From NCBI GenBank assembly GCA_036345935.2, contig JADWOT020000003.1, positions 12,498,524-12,562,523 on the forward strand: 64,000 nucleotides of DNA, in the 5' to 3' direction. The position numbers and the translations under genes were made by a program. This DNA is from Taenia hydatigena. Its lineage: Eukaryota > Platyhelminthes > Cestoda > Cyclophyllidea > Taeniidae. Of the stretch, positions 50,966-62,909 are shown one piece after another. The notes under the pieces are model-generated. The model made no database searches. It saw only the letters and a list, made by a program, of their open reading frames with translations, and was not told where the DNA came from. Positions within the stretch are counted from its first letter, which is position 1, and each line of letters opens with the position of its first letter.

Positions 50966-52442
50966 CACAGGCACGTAGATCTCCCTTAATAGGTCTAATT
51001 ATAAACGTCGCAATCTTGGATAGTGGTTGGCGCTGAGGTTACAATTAAAAGTTCAAATGCTTGCTGGTGTAAAGCATTACAAAGAGTGCATTCCTCGCGC
51101 CATTATAATTGGATTCTTCCCCATTTTCACTTGTAGAATCGATCAGTGGCACGTGTTGCAGGTAGCGTGATACATATTCTATTGAGATGTTATGTTTGTT
51201 GCCCAATGAGGCAACATTTATTTTAGCGTGGAATTGGGAACGAAATTATTAGCTTTTGTGGCTCTGCCTTAACGAAACCTTCTACAGTAGGGAGTTAGAG
51301 GCGAAGTGCCCTTCTGCAAATCTATTCAACGTCCCGTAATATAAGGTATTATAACTGACTTTACGGTCGAATTGACATGAACCGCTAATCTTTGACCAAC
51401 TGCAATGTACATTTAAAATAGCTAAACATCTATGCGCTTGCCTTTGGAAGTTTTTTCGAGTAATCTCTTAAGTGGCTAAGCAGTAGGAGACGTGGTTACG
51501 TTTTGAGGTAGGTGAATCATGAAAACATCCAGCGCTTTGCCGCGCAAATTTATAACGATGTTTTTTAGATTGCTGCAGATAGAGATTTAGCATCGAGATG
51601 ATTTTGAAGGGAAGGTTCCATTGATGTACTTACACATTAAGTCGGTATGTTGAAATTAGATTTTAGTATACGCCGTTTACAGTTAACAGCCAGGGATAAA
51701 GCTGATCCAGGGACCTTGACAAAAGGACAATTGATCACTAGAAGGACAGGTAAGCAGATCAAAAGCACTAAGCATGCCCATTTTTCCAGTGACTCTGTCC
51801 CATTTTCACGTCTTACCTAATGTTGGCTGGGGATTCGCAGACACACAGAAGGGCCATCAAGTACTGACAGCAAATTGACGCCACACACCGCAACCTGCGA
51901 ATCATCGATTCGCTTGGTAGTAGCATTCGTAATTGCAATGTGGGTTTACCACTTAAATTCGCAAAAACTTGTTTGCTGGAGTTCATTGCTTATCTGATGG
52001 AGCTACCCTCTACTTCACATCAGAGAGAGTAGTGCCTGTTTTGAGCACTTGGTGATCTAAGGATATAATTGCCCTCTCGCTGGCAATCAAACACTTGCAG
52101 CTCAGTACTACCTGTAGTTCCAACGTTTGTAGGCCTTTGCATACATGCGTGCAGATAAGCTGCTTTTAGTAAACATTTTGCGCCTATTAACTAGTAATCG
52201 ATCATATCATATCTCACCCACCACTCCACAAATGGCAAGTATCCGTGTCATTTGTCACTTTCCCCTGCCACCGTATTACCCAATAACAAATGCAACAACT
52301 TGGAACGGAGCAGAGTGGTGCTAGACTCTTCGCTTTTTACGACCCATTATCTCCTATAATCTGATCCAACGGTCAGTTTACTTGCATTTCTAAGAAGAGG
52401 AAGCATAAAAAAGTGGTGATTTGCCTGCTAAAAGAGAATACT

Positions 52443-52643
52443 TCAAAGAACATTCTGCAGATCCAAAAGACTTTCTCGTCTGCCTACGTCGTATTGCTCT
52501 AGTTTGATGTCTTCCTCGTAATGGTTGTGGTGCCTTAATTCATTAACAAAAAACCAAATTTTACCTGGACAATGAAGATCAGGAAGGATAAATGCGCATA
52601 TCAAAAAGCTAATCAGCAGTTTTGCATAGAAGACCCATAGCAT
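52443..52643 (-). other. Small frame with a signal-peptide-like start
   Basis: The 66-codon ATG frame starts MLWVFYAKLLISFLICAFIL followed by PDLHC, a good match to a secretory signal with a hydrophobic core, then a polar, acidic region (NHYEEDIKLEQYD). There is no homologue I recognise. A gtaaaa...attaag pair inside would make a 31-base intron, which would break the frame. It could be a small secreted peptide or chance. Confidence 0.25.
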
Positions 52644-52649
52644 CGAAAT

Positions 52650-55600
52650 TAATTACTATAAGATGGCTAGGTGGCATTTTGTCTGCACCTAATGAAAGGG
52701 TGTAGAGGCCACAATTCAACACGTAGGGACATTAGCAAGTCGAAAAAAGAGTTTGGTTGGAGTCCTTACTAGTAAATCGAAGATTTCAGTTAGGCGCAAT
52801 TAACTTGTGAACTAGGTGGTCCCGACTGTTTAATAACACCACACAGTGGCTACTTTTCACTTTTCTAACTTTCTAGGAAACTGCTTCTAATTGTGTGTTA
52901 TCGTGCAGACGAAACGAGAGGTACTAAGTTTATTCACTCCATCCACCTCCACAGGTTCCCGATAGTAAACGCCTGTTGCCATAAATCTTAATCAAAAGGA
53001 TTAAAATGAGCTAAATCTGACACGAAGCAAAATATCGTGCAAAATCAAAGCCGAATCAGACAGGTATTTTATTTGGGACTGGAAGCAGATCTAGCACATC
53101 TGAGACAGAAATAAAAAACTGGAGTAATTTTTGAATACATAAGTGATAAATGCAAGCCACCTTAACATTACTTTGAAGTTTTAACACTCGAATTTTAACA
53201 TTTAAAGCTATTTGTAGTGCACATCTAACACTTGAAGAAAACGGATCACAACGGTTTAAGGGTTTTTCGAAACAGCCTGTGAAGGCCTACTGCTGCTGTA
53301 CCCATTCTTCGCTCTTGTACCTTGCAGACTGTTTAAGCAAATTTTTTTAGAAAATAAATTCTCCACGTCGACTAAATGGAAAGTTTTGGGCAAAACGAAA
53401 TGAATATTTTACACCTCACTTTCGGTATTATCATAAAATCTTGTTCTTTCTTGAGAAACTTCTTACATTTGATCGATATTTCCTGAGCTTCTATGATGTT
53501 ATCTTCCTTTGATTCGCGCCTTTCGCAGTGCAATAAGCGTTCCATTTATCCACCAATGACGAGAACGATTGTGGTTTAATAACAAACGGACTTAAATAAA
53601 TATCCAAAGTCAGTTACTCATCTTCTCTCCGCAATGCTAATCTGATCTTACGTTGTACTTCGCGGAATATGTGCTCCAGGTGTTGCCAACTTCTGCTATC
53701 CATTTAAGTCGTCGTCGTGGACGTTATATTAAAAGTTAAACTAACACCTAATGGGTGATTTCCAACCTCACCTGTCAAAACCAAAATGAGAAGCGTGGCT
53801 CAACCTATCACGATGCTGCTTCTCCTTCATTTGCTTAAGCGTTGCTTGAGCCCATACTGCCAATGCTAATAACTTAAGCGTATGGCATTTGGCTGGTATA
53901 AGAAGATCTCTAGTTGGCCCACTCTAGGCAGCATGATCTATATCATGGTCCTTTCAAAGATACGTGACTCAACCAGCGGGCATGCCTACGTAATTTTATG
54001 ATTGCCTTGTTCACAGCAAAGCATATAAAGTGCGACATAGTGTGTTTTACGAAAGTAAATGCCTTGCTTTGAGATAAAAAAAAGTGTCTGCAATAAATAC
54101 CAAGCTAGCATGTATTTAACCAAAGCGTTTGCGCTTGAAACCATTGCTATTGCAGGTTTGGTGATATCTCATAATGCTTATACGTTCTTCATTTTGTCGC
54201 GCAGTCTTTGGATGACTGGGATGACACAAGATTCATCCCCACCTATGCTGGAAATGCATCACGAAAAATATCTTTAAGTATCAAAGCAGCGTCATAGTTG
54301 TAACAAATGAAATGGAAGACAAGCTCCAATTAAGGAAGCGGGACGATTTGAATACCTTTGTAAATGCACAGTCGGCACCTCTTGGGGCATGATGGAGTAG
54401 ATCACGATTTAACTCTGCGTAACATATTGCACTGGTACGCATCAACTTCCTTTCTTGAATTCCTGATCATTAAGTAATCTGCATTTATTGTCTCTATTTC
54501 TTGCTCTTATACAACTAACGGGCTCAAATGAGCGAAAGGCCTTTCTCGTTAAGAGTGATCCGAATCCAGTGCTTTGCGATTCTAGGGTCGTTAACAAGCC
54601 ATTGGGACCATCACACGCTCTGCACTTTCGGCACAATCGGCAAACTCACGTGTACAATGGAAAACGTGTGAAATTGATAGAAAGAGATCGCGAGGGCCGA
54701 TCGTTAAAAGAGCGAATCACATACTGAAATGTGCTTTTCGTTTACCACTGAGCGTTCTCGGTTAACATAAGCAAAAGTGTTGCGATGATTGCTAGTCCAT
54801 GCGATCATCGAGTTCAGGCGGCAGTTATTTCCAGCATTGTAGAAGTGAGACAAGCATTGTTCGTGGATGGCAAATGCACTGCTGGTGGAGAAGTCTGGGG
54901 CAGTCCTTGTCGTCGAGGTAAAGGTATGGCAATTTACCCTCACTTGCGAGGCCTTTTATGAGTTGCCTTAATGATTCTCTTTTAATTTACCAAGTATAAG
55001 TTGTAAACCAAGTTCCTAAAATTCTTTTCCTACCCTTGTTATCAAAGAGGCTAATTGCTCAGCTAAATTTTGCGTTTACAAATTAAATACAAGCTTCTCT
55101 TAGCTAACAAATAAAGGCACGGATGGACACTTATCCTCTTCAAACCATGTCCTTGGCCGAGTAAACACGCGCACTTTAAACCCATGTTCCTATTCACCAG
55201 ACTAATTTGCGCCCCTTAAAGCACTGTTGACACTGCTTTAAAAGAACGTGAGAATAAAAAGCAACAAATGTGCAGATTTTAATGCATTACTTCCTCCACG
55301 GTCTGACGCGAATTATGACAACTTCGTTTGGTCATCGACGGATCCAATTTCGAGAGTATAGGTGGAATATGCAGAAAATGGTGAGTAGGCGCATTATCCA
55401 CGTATGATTATGAAATCTACCTGACTGTAGTCTTGACCTGTACTACAATTTAAATAACATTAAAAGTCTGCGAATTGTCTGCTCGTGTAAAAGAACCAGA
55501 AATTTAGGAAATATGGAGTCACATCATGCTACTGCCGCTTATTGGGACGCGTAACCTGGACGTTAGGAACATTAAAAGATGGCGAAATTCTAACGTGGAA

Positions 55601-57030
55601 TTTCTCGCAGACGATTTATTATTCAACGTTTGTGTTAATTGTCTTAAGTGTGTTTTTGTCATTTTTGTAATTTTCGCGAAGTTCTATATTCTGCAATTTG
55701 ATTACTAGAAAGTACAAGGTCAATCATTTAATTTTAATAAATACGATATAATGGCAATCTAAATTTGCGGGATCGGATGCACTATCCGCTTCGAGCATAG
55801 CTTTTTACGGTCCGTACTAATCTGTTTTGCCTGGAACCTCTAACAAAACTTGCAATAACCTTCAATTGTATTCCTCCACCCACAACTGCTGTTACCACCA
55901 AAATATTTGTTTCGGAAAACGTCCTGGATGACGCAAAACATGCGTTTTAAGCAAATTCGATGCAATGCTGCGCATTTTAACTTGTTGGCAAATGAAATCT
56001 ACTTAGTTTTAGATTCGGCTCCTCCCGTGCTTTATTGGCAGTTGCAAGATCTTTAGGTAAGCGCGCATATATTTAAATACCAGCGCTATCGAGCTTTCTT
56101 CTATTAAACAAAATGTCAATCAAAGCTTTGGCAAAACACATTTAAATAACTAATTTAGGCATAAAGACCGTTGTAGAAAATCTTACATAGCATGCTACTA
56201 ATGTGTGTCGAAATAGGATCAGAGAATCGATAGCCAAAATTCGGGTAACTTTTTCTCCACAAACAAGCAGTAGAGTTGATTTTTCAGCTATTTTCAGTAT
56301 AGCGGATTGGGAGCAAGGCAAGCACAATAAAGTGAAGTTTGGATTCACGCTAATATAAGAGGACGAAATATCAGATTGGTCAACCTGATCGGCCTATTAA
56401 AAGTATACTCCGTGGTGTGGGGGGTAAATACAACATGCCTATTTTGCTCTATAGAGGGACTGCGAAAACAGATAATTGTGTCCTGCGTTGGTCCTGTAGG
56501 CTGACTCGAGAAAACAAACTCCTATAGGAAAAACACTTAAAGTCAAACAACATGATCAATTTAGTAGAACTAAAGGATTGTCGTCATTTAGCTCATAATA
56601 TGACTTAAATTTGCTGTTTATTGGACAATTCAGTTAATGAAATGAGTCTTCTGGTACTGTGAAGGCAGTAAAGTCAAGCCTCTTAAGCAACTTTTGTCGA
56701 AATAAGTAACAAATTTGTAAGACACGTCAGCCGAAATGTTCACAAAATGGTGATGTGCAACAATTTAACTGGACACAAATCCCATCATCTTAGCATCAGT
56801 TATCACAAATAAAATCCAATCCGCAGATTTTCTATCCCTGCTTCAACGACCAATGTTTAGACAAATGTAGCACACGTAGCACCAAAGCTCCTTTAAAACT
56901 GACCACTGCAGGGCTCTGACTATGGATGAATACTTCCTTCTTACTTAGTCGAAAAACCAAAATACTAAAGAAAAGCACGTGGATTATTTCCGACCAGGAA
57001 GGCCGTGCGCACATCATGGTCTTGAATTCA
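52650..57030. other. No recognisable gene, 4.4 kb
   Basis: Open stretches such as 54,059-54,277 and 54,488-54,727 (plus) have no recognised motif, and no exon chain could be built. Confidence 0.45.
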
Positions 57031-57040
57031 ACCAATTCAT

Positions 57041-57580
57041 ATGCAAAAAAAGGGAAAAGAACACAACTACAGTTTGCATAAACTGGGTAAGAATACATAT
57101 CCTGAATCCGTGTCGGTAGGGGAATGCATTAAATATTGCAAATTAGCAGGTGAAATGCTGGCAAATTATCCAACGGAGTGTTTTGTAATAGAATCTTATG
57201 CTCAAACCAATACGCTATTGGAAATTAGAAGCTATAATCAATCCGACGTAACTTGTGTGAGTCCCAGAATCTTTAATTATAAACTGAAAAAAATTTCGAA
57301 GTTACCTGAATACAACGTCAAAACCTTTGCAATTACCTTATGGAACGCCCTAAAAATAAAGCTCAACCATGCGCCACATGAGTTTATACACACATAAAAA
57401 CGCGAGTTTTGACATTACCTAGCCCATCGTAACTTTCCTCCTCACTTACAGGCACAGTGTCCGGTACTCAGCACTGGCTCGGTCTCCACTAGCCTGATGT
57501 CAGACGCCTATGTTCACACCATGTCCAATTCCGCCTACTGGCATACCTCGGCAAACAAAGATGTTTTCCTAAAGCATTAA
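57041..57580 (+). other. Possible exons of an unknown protein
   Basis: A 118-codon ATG frame (57,041-57,397) contains Cys-spaced sequence (VGECIKYCKLAGEMLANYP...) loosely like a PAN/apple domain. About 50 bases later, acceptor 'cctcctcacttacag' at 57,451 opens a frame to TAA at 57,580 that encodes PVLSTGSVSTSLMSDAYVH and YWHTSANKDVFLKH, with locally higher GC at third positions. The second piece looks like a terminal exon. The two need not belong together. Confidence 0.25.
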
Positions 57581-57589
57581 GTTAATAAT

Positions 57590-58885
57590 CGTGATGCTAA
57601 AATGCTTGATAAGATCCGTGATACGCAATGCAAATGTCTCTGCGTATAATGCTACGAGTTTATCCTGGTAACACCGTTAGCATCACCAACTCATGTGATG
57701 CTGAAAAGCAGATGTGCCAGAGTTCACAGAGTGAAGCAGCATTATCTCCTGACAAATATATCGCATTCGTTACTTCGCATAAATAACTGCCATTTTTCCA
57801 GTCCAATATTTCGAATGCTTCAGTCCGCTCAACCGCAATCTGCTCAATGTAGACTTAATGATCCCACCAAATGGATAGGTGAAATTTGTTTGCTGACATG
57901 CGTGCCATGAAGTACATTCCATTCGTTAGCATACGTCAAACTGTGGCGCATAAATCAAATGCTTTGTACTTGAGGTGCTTCTTAATGAAGAGATCCATTC
58001 AGTCGTGAATAACACTTTCTTCAGTTATTACTTCAACGAAACAAAGTAATGCCCATTTAACCCACTCTAAGAGCTTAGTAATAGGCAAAGGCATGCTCAT
58101 TGATAAAGCCTGCAAAGCAAGGTGGAGTTGAACCAACGACATTTCACCATTATAACCACCGTTGAGTTCAGACACGACGAGCCAACTTATCGTCGGCCAT
58201 TTCGAATTTCAAAGAAGACCATCTGTTGTTGATCAAAATAATCACCTACCATCAGAGGAACGGCGTGTTCCCTGGTTCGATGCATGGTGAAAAAACACGC
58301 CCAGGACCTACTAGTCAAGCGGCTCAGTAGAAATGGTCTCAAATGCAAATGATGAACGAAATTGTTGGATGCGTGATGAAGCGGTGACATCTAAGTTGCA
58401 GGCAAATCCACTTGATGAGGAGAGGCGATGCCTGACAATGCAGTTCCTTCATTTGGCGCTTAGGCATTCCACATGAATAAAAGTGGATAAAAGCAGAAAT
58501 GCGAAACAATTTATAAGACCTATTTGATGAACAATCGTTATTTTACTAAAAAATAGCTGTGTGGGAACCTCCACTGCTTCCCACGCGAACAGAGTTGCTC
58601 AATGAGATCTAGAGCATCATCACCGGTGATGCTACCAGTTTACGACCGATCACCATCACCATGACAACCGAAAAACAGAGGAATGGGTTCACACAAGTCC
58701 CCCAACAAAAGACGTAGCAATCAAATAAAAGCTTCCTCAAGACATACCATTCATTAAAGCAGTCGAAATCGCTATTTACAATTCAAGCACTGACAGTAAT
58801 GCACATGCTTGGTACGAATTTCACTTTTGACGTTAGAAACAAGCAACACATCATACCATTACATTCTTCAGCCGACTGTCGATAT
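57590..58885. other. No recognisable gene
   Basis: This leads up to the break where T-box homology begins. A perfect 14-base palindrome (catcaccggtgatg) lies at about 58,618-58,632. Nothing else is supportable. Confidence 0.4.
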
Positions 58886-58887
58886 TA

Positions 58888-59162
58888 TGAGCAGCTACAT
58901 CCTCCATACACTCAGTGTTAGCATTGACGGTCTAAAAGCTGATGAAGTGCACACATTTTTAATAGATTTGATGCCAAAAGGTAAGAATGTCTGCACGTAT
59001 CAGTCTAGTCATTGGATTCCCCGTAGGACTACTGAGCCTAATCCTCCACCAAACCAAGGTGAGTATGCGAGTGTTTAGTCTGCATTCGAAAACTACTGTA
59101 CGAATATATGCTTTGCGAAACCTATTCTGATCGGTGTCTTTGCATTCAACTAAGCTTCTCGA
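58888..59162 (+). pseudogene. T-box exon fragment, copy C
   Basis: This single exon plus part of its following intron matches the reverse complement of 15,165-15,447 in copy B. It encodes LSVSIDGLKADEVHTFLIDL, MPKGKN and, uninterrupted, WIPRRTTEPNPPPNQG before donor gtgagt at 59,058. The stop present in copy B is absent here. Homology stops at about 58,888 on one side, near the exon's own acceptor, and at 59,162 on the other, where the sequence changes to the IgSF arm after about 30 bases. Without the remaining exons it cannot form a T-box domain. Confidence 0.8.
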
Positions 59163-59219
59163 GGCAATCAGATTGAAATTAGAAGCTGTGACCAGGTTTG
59201 TAAGAAACTACTTTTAAGA

Positions 59220-62200
59220 TAATCTGCAATCAGCATTGCAATGTTGCTAGCCTATTTAACGGTGCCGTGCGGTGCCCGATCCCTTCATCTTTTGTCGGGC
59301 GTAGGGGCACGTAGAGGACACTAATGGACTGGACCCGTGGCCTAAACACACACAATTAGCGTGACTTCGTGGGTTGAAGTATACTAGGAAAATCTACCAT
59401 CCTTTGAGCCATTATTTGAAGGTGGATGTTCTCTCTCTTTTATTAAAAGCAAGCAAGTTGTGTAAAACCAATGGATAGGAATCAGCGCTACGATTAATTG
59501 CAACACCAGTCACGCAAACTCTACTCCAGGTTGGAGTTCAAAGAAGATGTTGCCACTTCTTTAGTGATTTTTTTGTGGCTTTGTATTGTATGTAAGCACA
59601 AGCACATAACCTCCCGACATAACATGCAAGAGTTTATATTAACCTTGAGTTGAATGCGATAGAAGCTCGTTTCGAACTTCAAAACTCGATTACTGGAAGA
59701 AAGTTGAAAGTATACAGAAAAATCGGAAACTTTGCTTTGCCACTTCTTTATAGGTTGTGTGCGAGGAATGGTAATCCAACAAGGGATAAGCTAATAACAT
59801 TTTACTATAGCCTAAATCTCTCTAGTTTTGTCAACCTTTGTCAAAATCGATTGCATTTGATTAATCGTTTTCCGACCGCTAAAAGCCACTATTATAAAAT
59901 TTCAATCGACGATGATTTTTTGCTCCCAGCGTAGGCACAACCAAAAAAGTTTAACTTCGTGAAAAAAACTCTCAATTCTCAAATATGCTCTACCTACAGC
60001 CTATGACCATTTGGTAATTAGAGGGATGCCGTAATACGATACTTGTCGGCATATTAGGATTCTAAAAGGGCATTTGTCTTCGTAACTTACATTGTTGAGG
60101 GTATTTTAAGGGCCAAAGGCGCAATTTACTTGGCGCAGTGGAAGTCAAAAGCTACAATTAATGCGACAATCAGCCTATGATCATCACATTGCGCCAGAGT
60201 GTAATAGCAGGAATTTAAAAGTCAATTTTATTCATATTCTCTGATTAATACTGGAAGGCTTGGGATATGCCAACATAAGCACTTATTATTTTCGTGAAGA
60301 TAGTGGGGGATTTAATGTAGTGGCAACGTATAGGCATTAGAAACAGTCTCGATGAGCGAGTCAATTAATGGATTTGAGACTATCTGTCATTAATGCATGG
60401 GAAACAAAGACAAACGACACATCCAGGTGGCAGTTCTGATGGTCAATTTTAGTTGTATCCTTAACACCTCCAAAATCTATCTGCCCATAAGAAATAGAGG
60501 AACTGGTCTAACCTTGGACGAACCCGCTTATTTTTTCCAAAGTATCGTCTCTTGCATACCATGCTCTACAGGGCACGACAAAGGGTCAGGTCTACTCGAA
60601 ATCGCATTTCAGCGCCACCTGCGCTAATTGCTGATGAACGACCTGAGATTAAAATATTTTGAAGGGAATACAAATACAAGGTTTCGACAGTACAATGCAA
60701 ATCACTAACCCGAAGTTGAACAAAGTCCTTGAATGATGCCTTTCAACTATCACTAAGAAGGGATAGGTCTCTGAATTCCTAAATCCTTCTAGCAAATCTC
60801 AAGACGTGCTTGTACGCTAGATCGCAGGGGCCTCACCATCCAAATTTGTTTGCCAGAGGATATAATCACACCTAGGCTGCCATTGCTGAAGCATAGGTTA
60901 ATCGCTTAGGACTTTTAGCTCGCCCTCACACCATTGCACCGCCACTTGTCTTTACACTTTACATAGTCTGTGGAAACGTGGGAGGAGATTTGACCTCAGC
61001 CTCCCAGCAAACTCGAGAGTTGGTTTAGTAGAGGTGGTCTTTACCACCAAATACATTCAAGATGCAGAGATCTTCTTTACACTACAACAGCATATTATTG
61101 TTAACTAAGCCACCAAAACAAGAATTTTCTTATGAATAAGATAACTGATTACCTTAAAAGCCAATAAATGGGTTTGATCCCGATGGTGGGGTAAGAGGTG
61201 CGGTTTTCTCTATAACAGTAACAAGTGCGTGCGAGTCAAAAGTATTTTCACTATCTACGGGTTGACAGAGGCGAGGTAACCTACTTCGATTTGCACAAGG
61301 CGACAGAGGTTGCCAAAATATGCTATGGATTTATTAATCGCATTTGGCGCGCCTCCATTTAAATTGCAATGACTGTAGAATGATGCCCTAAAACTACCCG
61401 AATAGACGAAGGAAAGACAGTGAGGAGGGAAAAACAGATGTTGGCAAGACTGCTGCTTGGTTCCATACCTATTGGTGGCTACGGGGCGTTAATGCCTTTT
61501 CAATGAATTACTTAGGTAGCATGCACCAACAAGTGCTTGCCGAGTTGGAACACCGAATGATTGTTTCAGTTCTTAGACATCTCAGAAAGCCCCATACGGC
61601 TAAAAATCTTATGCGCACCTTTATCTCCTCCATTACGCACAATTCAAGGCACTAAAGTAGAATTGATGCATTTGGTAAGTGATTGCCATATCATCGGAGT
61701 CAATGATATGGCATTCGGTACTTTGTCTCCCCATTATATCTCCTTAAAAAACTGATTCTCGCATTTACGATTTCCTTTATTATTACACGAGGCACTACGC
61801 TGACCTATCCCTCTATATGATTAGATATGCACCATGTGAAAGAGGACAAAAGAGCTTGCAAACTCAAGGTCTCTTAGAATTCCAAAACCAACTCTGATAG
61901 TAAGTTATCATTCAATCATCCACCTGGCCGTTCATCAGTATGCCTAATGACTCATTCAACAATCAATTTAGATGGAGTAAGTAACGGCGAGCACCAAGTT
62001 GTCATCCGATCATGAATTGCTATGCTGCTTGGGGCTGATGGTACAGTCAAACGTACAAATGAGTGCAATTTGATACCATGAGTCCACAATCGAACGACCT
62101 TAGCGATATTTATGCAAAACCCCCTCTCAATGAGCAGTACATTTATCCGAATCGCTACATATTCGCTAAAATGGACCATTTGGGGTGATGAGCAATTTAC

Positions 62201-62907
62201 CAATTGCACGCGCCGCTCAATTCGATGGATGGTCTTCACGTATTTATCCACTGTTATGATAGCTTCCTTATAAATCACAAATTTTACACCATTTTAAAGG
62301 AGATAGTGGACAAATTAACACGTTTAAGAGCTTGTAAGTTAAGGATGAACAAGAATTAGCTGCAATAATGATCTGATGCCTCATGCTTCTTTGACTGCGC
62401 AACATTGATGTCAAGAGGTCAAAATCGCGTTTGGATGATTAGCAACAGTAGTGTGAGATGAAAGTTCTGCGATGTCAAATAGTGTAACGTGTTGATTGAA
62501 TCTTTAGATACTCGAGGTATTGATGATTGGCAATTGTCTCAACGATGCACGTACTCTTCGCTCGCGTTAGCTCCCGTCATAAGGTCTTTTTACAGATGGA
62601 GGGAGAGGTGGGAGAAGAGAACCAATGAGTGAGTAATAATGAGTGCAGATATGAATATCTCCTTGATGGGCGCGCTCAGTCTACCCTTAGTGTCGTGTTC
62701 ATTCAACTCTTCATCGCGGTCGTGATTCTATTCGTCGCGCTTTGGTTATCAACTGCATGCAAACTCCGTCTTCACTGTTACTTTGAACCCACTTTACGTC
62801 CCACTATTGTAGGGACAAGCGATTGCAGATTTGGAAGACTACCTAGACTGCTGTTTGGCTCGGTTAGCAACCCTGGAGAGCCTGATTACCACTGCCTAGG
62901 CATATAG
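59220..62907 (+). pseudogene. Decayed Ig-superfamily membrane protein gene, right copy
   Basis: Exon-like pieces occur in the same order as in the left arm. Near 59,740-59,790 the frame LLYRLCARNGNPTRDK resembles an Ig F strand (Y.C.A.N.). Near 60,970 LYIVCGNVGGDLTS is another such strand. The exon 61,570-61,674 has acceptor 'gattgtttcag' and donor 'gtaagt', 35 codons; its three differences from the left copy all change the amino acid, so conservation at protein level is not shown. The terminal exon starts at 62,596 after 'tctttttacag', has TGA at 62,626, then 92 codons with the hydrophobic helix and a stop at 62,905. The TGA is the same in both arms. Most pieces cannot be joined in frame. 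Confidence 0.5.
61952..62278 (-). other. Antisense open stretch shared with the left arm
   Basis: This 108-codon frame runs opposite to the IgSF exons. Its partner at 9,520-9,850 (plus) shares LVNCSSPQMVHFSEYVAIRI and VRLTVPSAPSSI, with one TGA (CGA in this copy) splitting it. A coding origin on this strand is possible, because the phrase VRLTVPSAPSS resembles an Ig-domain junction, but the surrounding exons read the other way. Confidence 0.25.
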
Positions 62908-62909
62908 CG

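Larger units (their letters stand above)
48870..52430. other. No confident gene, 3.6 kb
   Basis: Minus-strand open stretches at 49,454-49,660 and 49,615-49,881 are unassigned. A purine-rich tract runs about 50,695-50,765. Two hairpins and a (TA)7 tract are listed separately. Nothing else is recognised. Confidence 0.4.
59196..62909 (+). repeat. Inverted duplication, right arm (~3.7 kb)
   Basis: This is the reverse-complement partner of 8,892-12,677. The outer end is sharp at 62,909/62,910, where the other arm continues with unrelated sequence. The block from about 62,443 to 62,909 differs from the left arm by only about three bases, while the neighbouring inner block shows many differences within tens of bases. 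Confidence 0.9.

Noticed and set aside
58120..58175. Possible tRNA gene
   Set aside because: A short 'agttgaaccaacgac' resembles a T-arm in passing, but no acceptor stem, A box or anticodon arm can be folded around it.
59650..59934. The 94-codon frame as a gene
   Set aside because: It opens with TTG, and the matching frame in the left arm has a stop (TAG) after 18 codons. It is part of a decayed Ig-like exon.
62629..62907. The 92-codon frame in each arm as a stand-alone gene
   Set aside because: It has no ATG; its first codon is GTG directly after a TGA. It is better read as the end of an exon that starts at the 'tctttttacag' acceptor.
8892..62909. Arms of the inverted repeat as terminal repeats of one giant transposon
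   Set aside because: The arms contain gene exons, are unequal, lack short terminal motifs and target-site duplications, and no transposase is visible between them.
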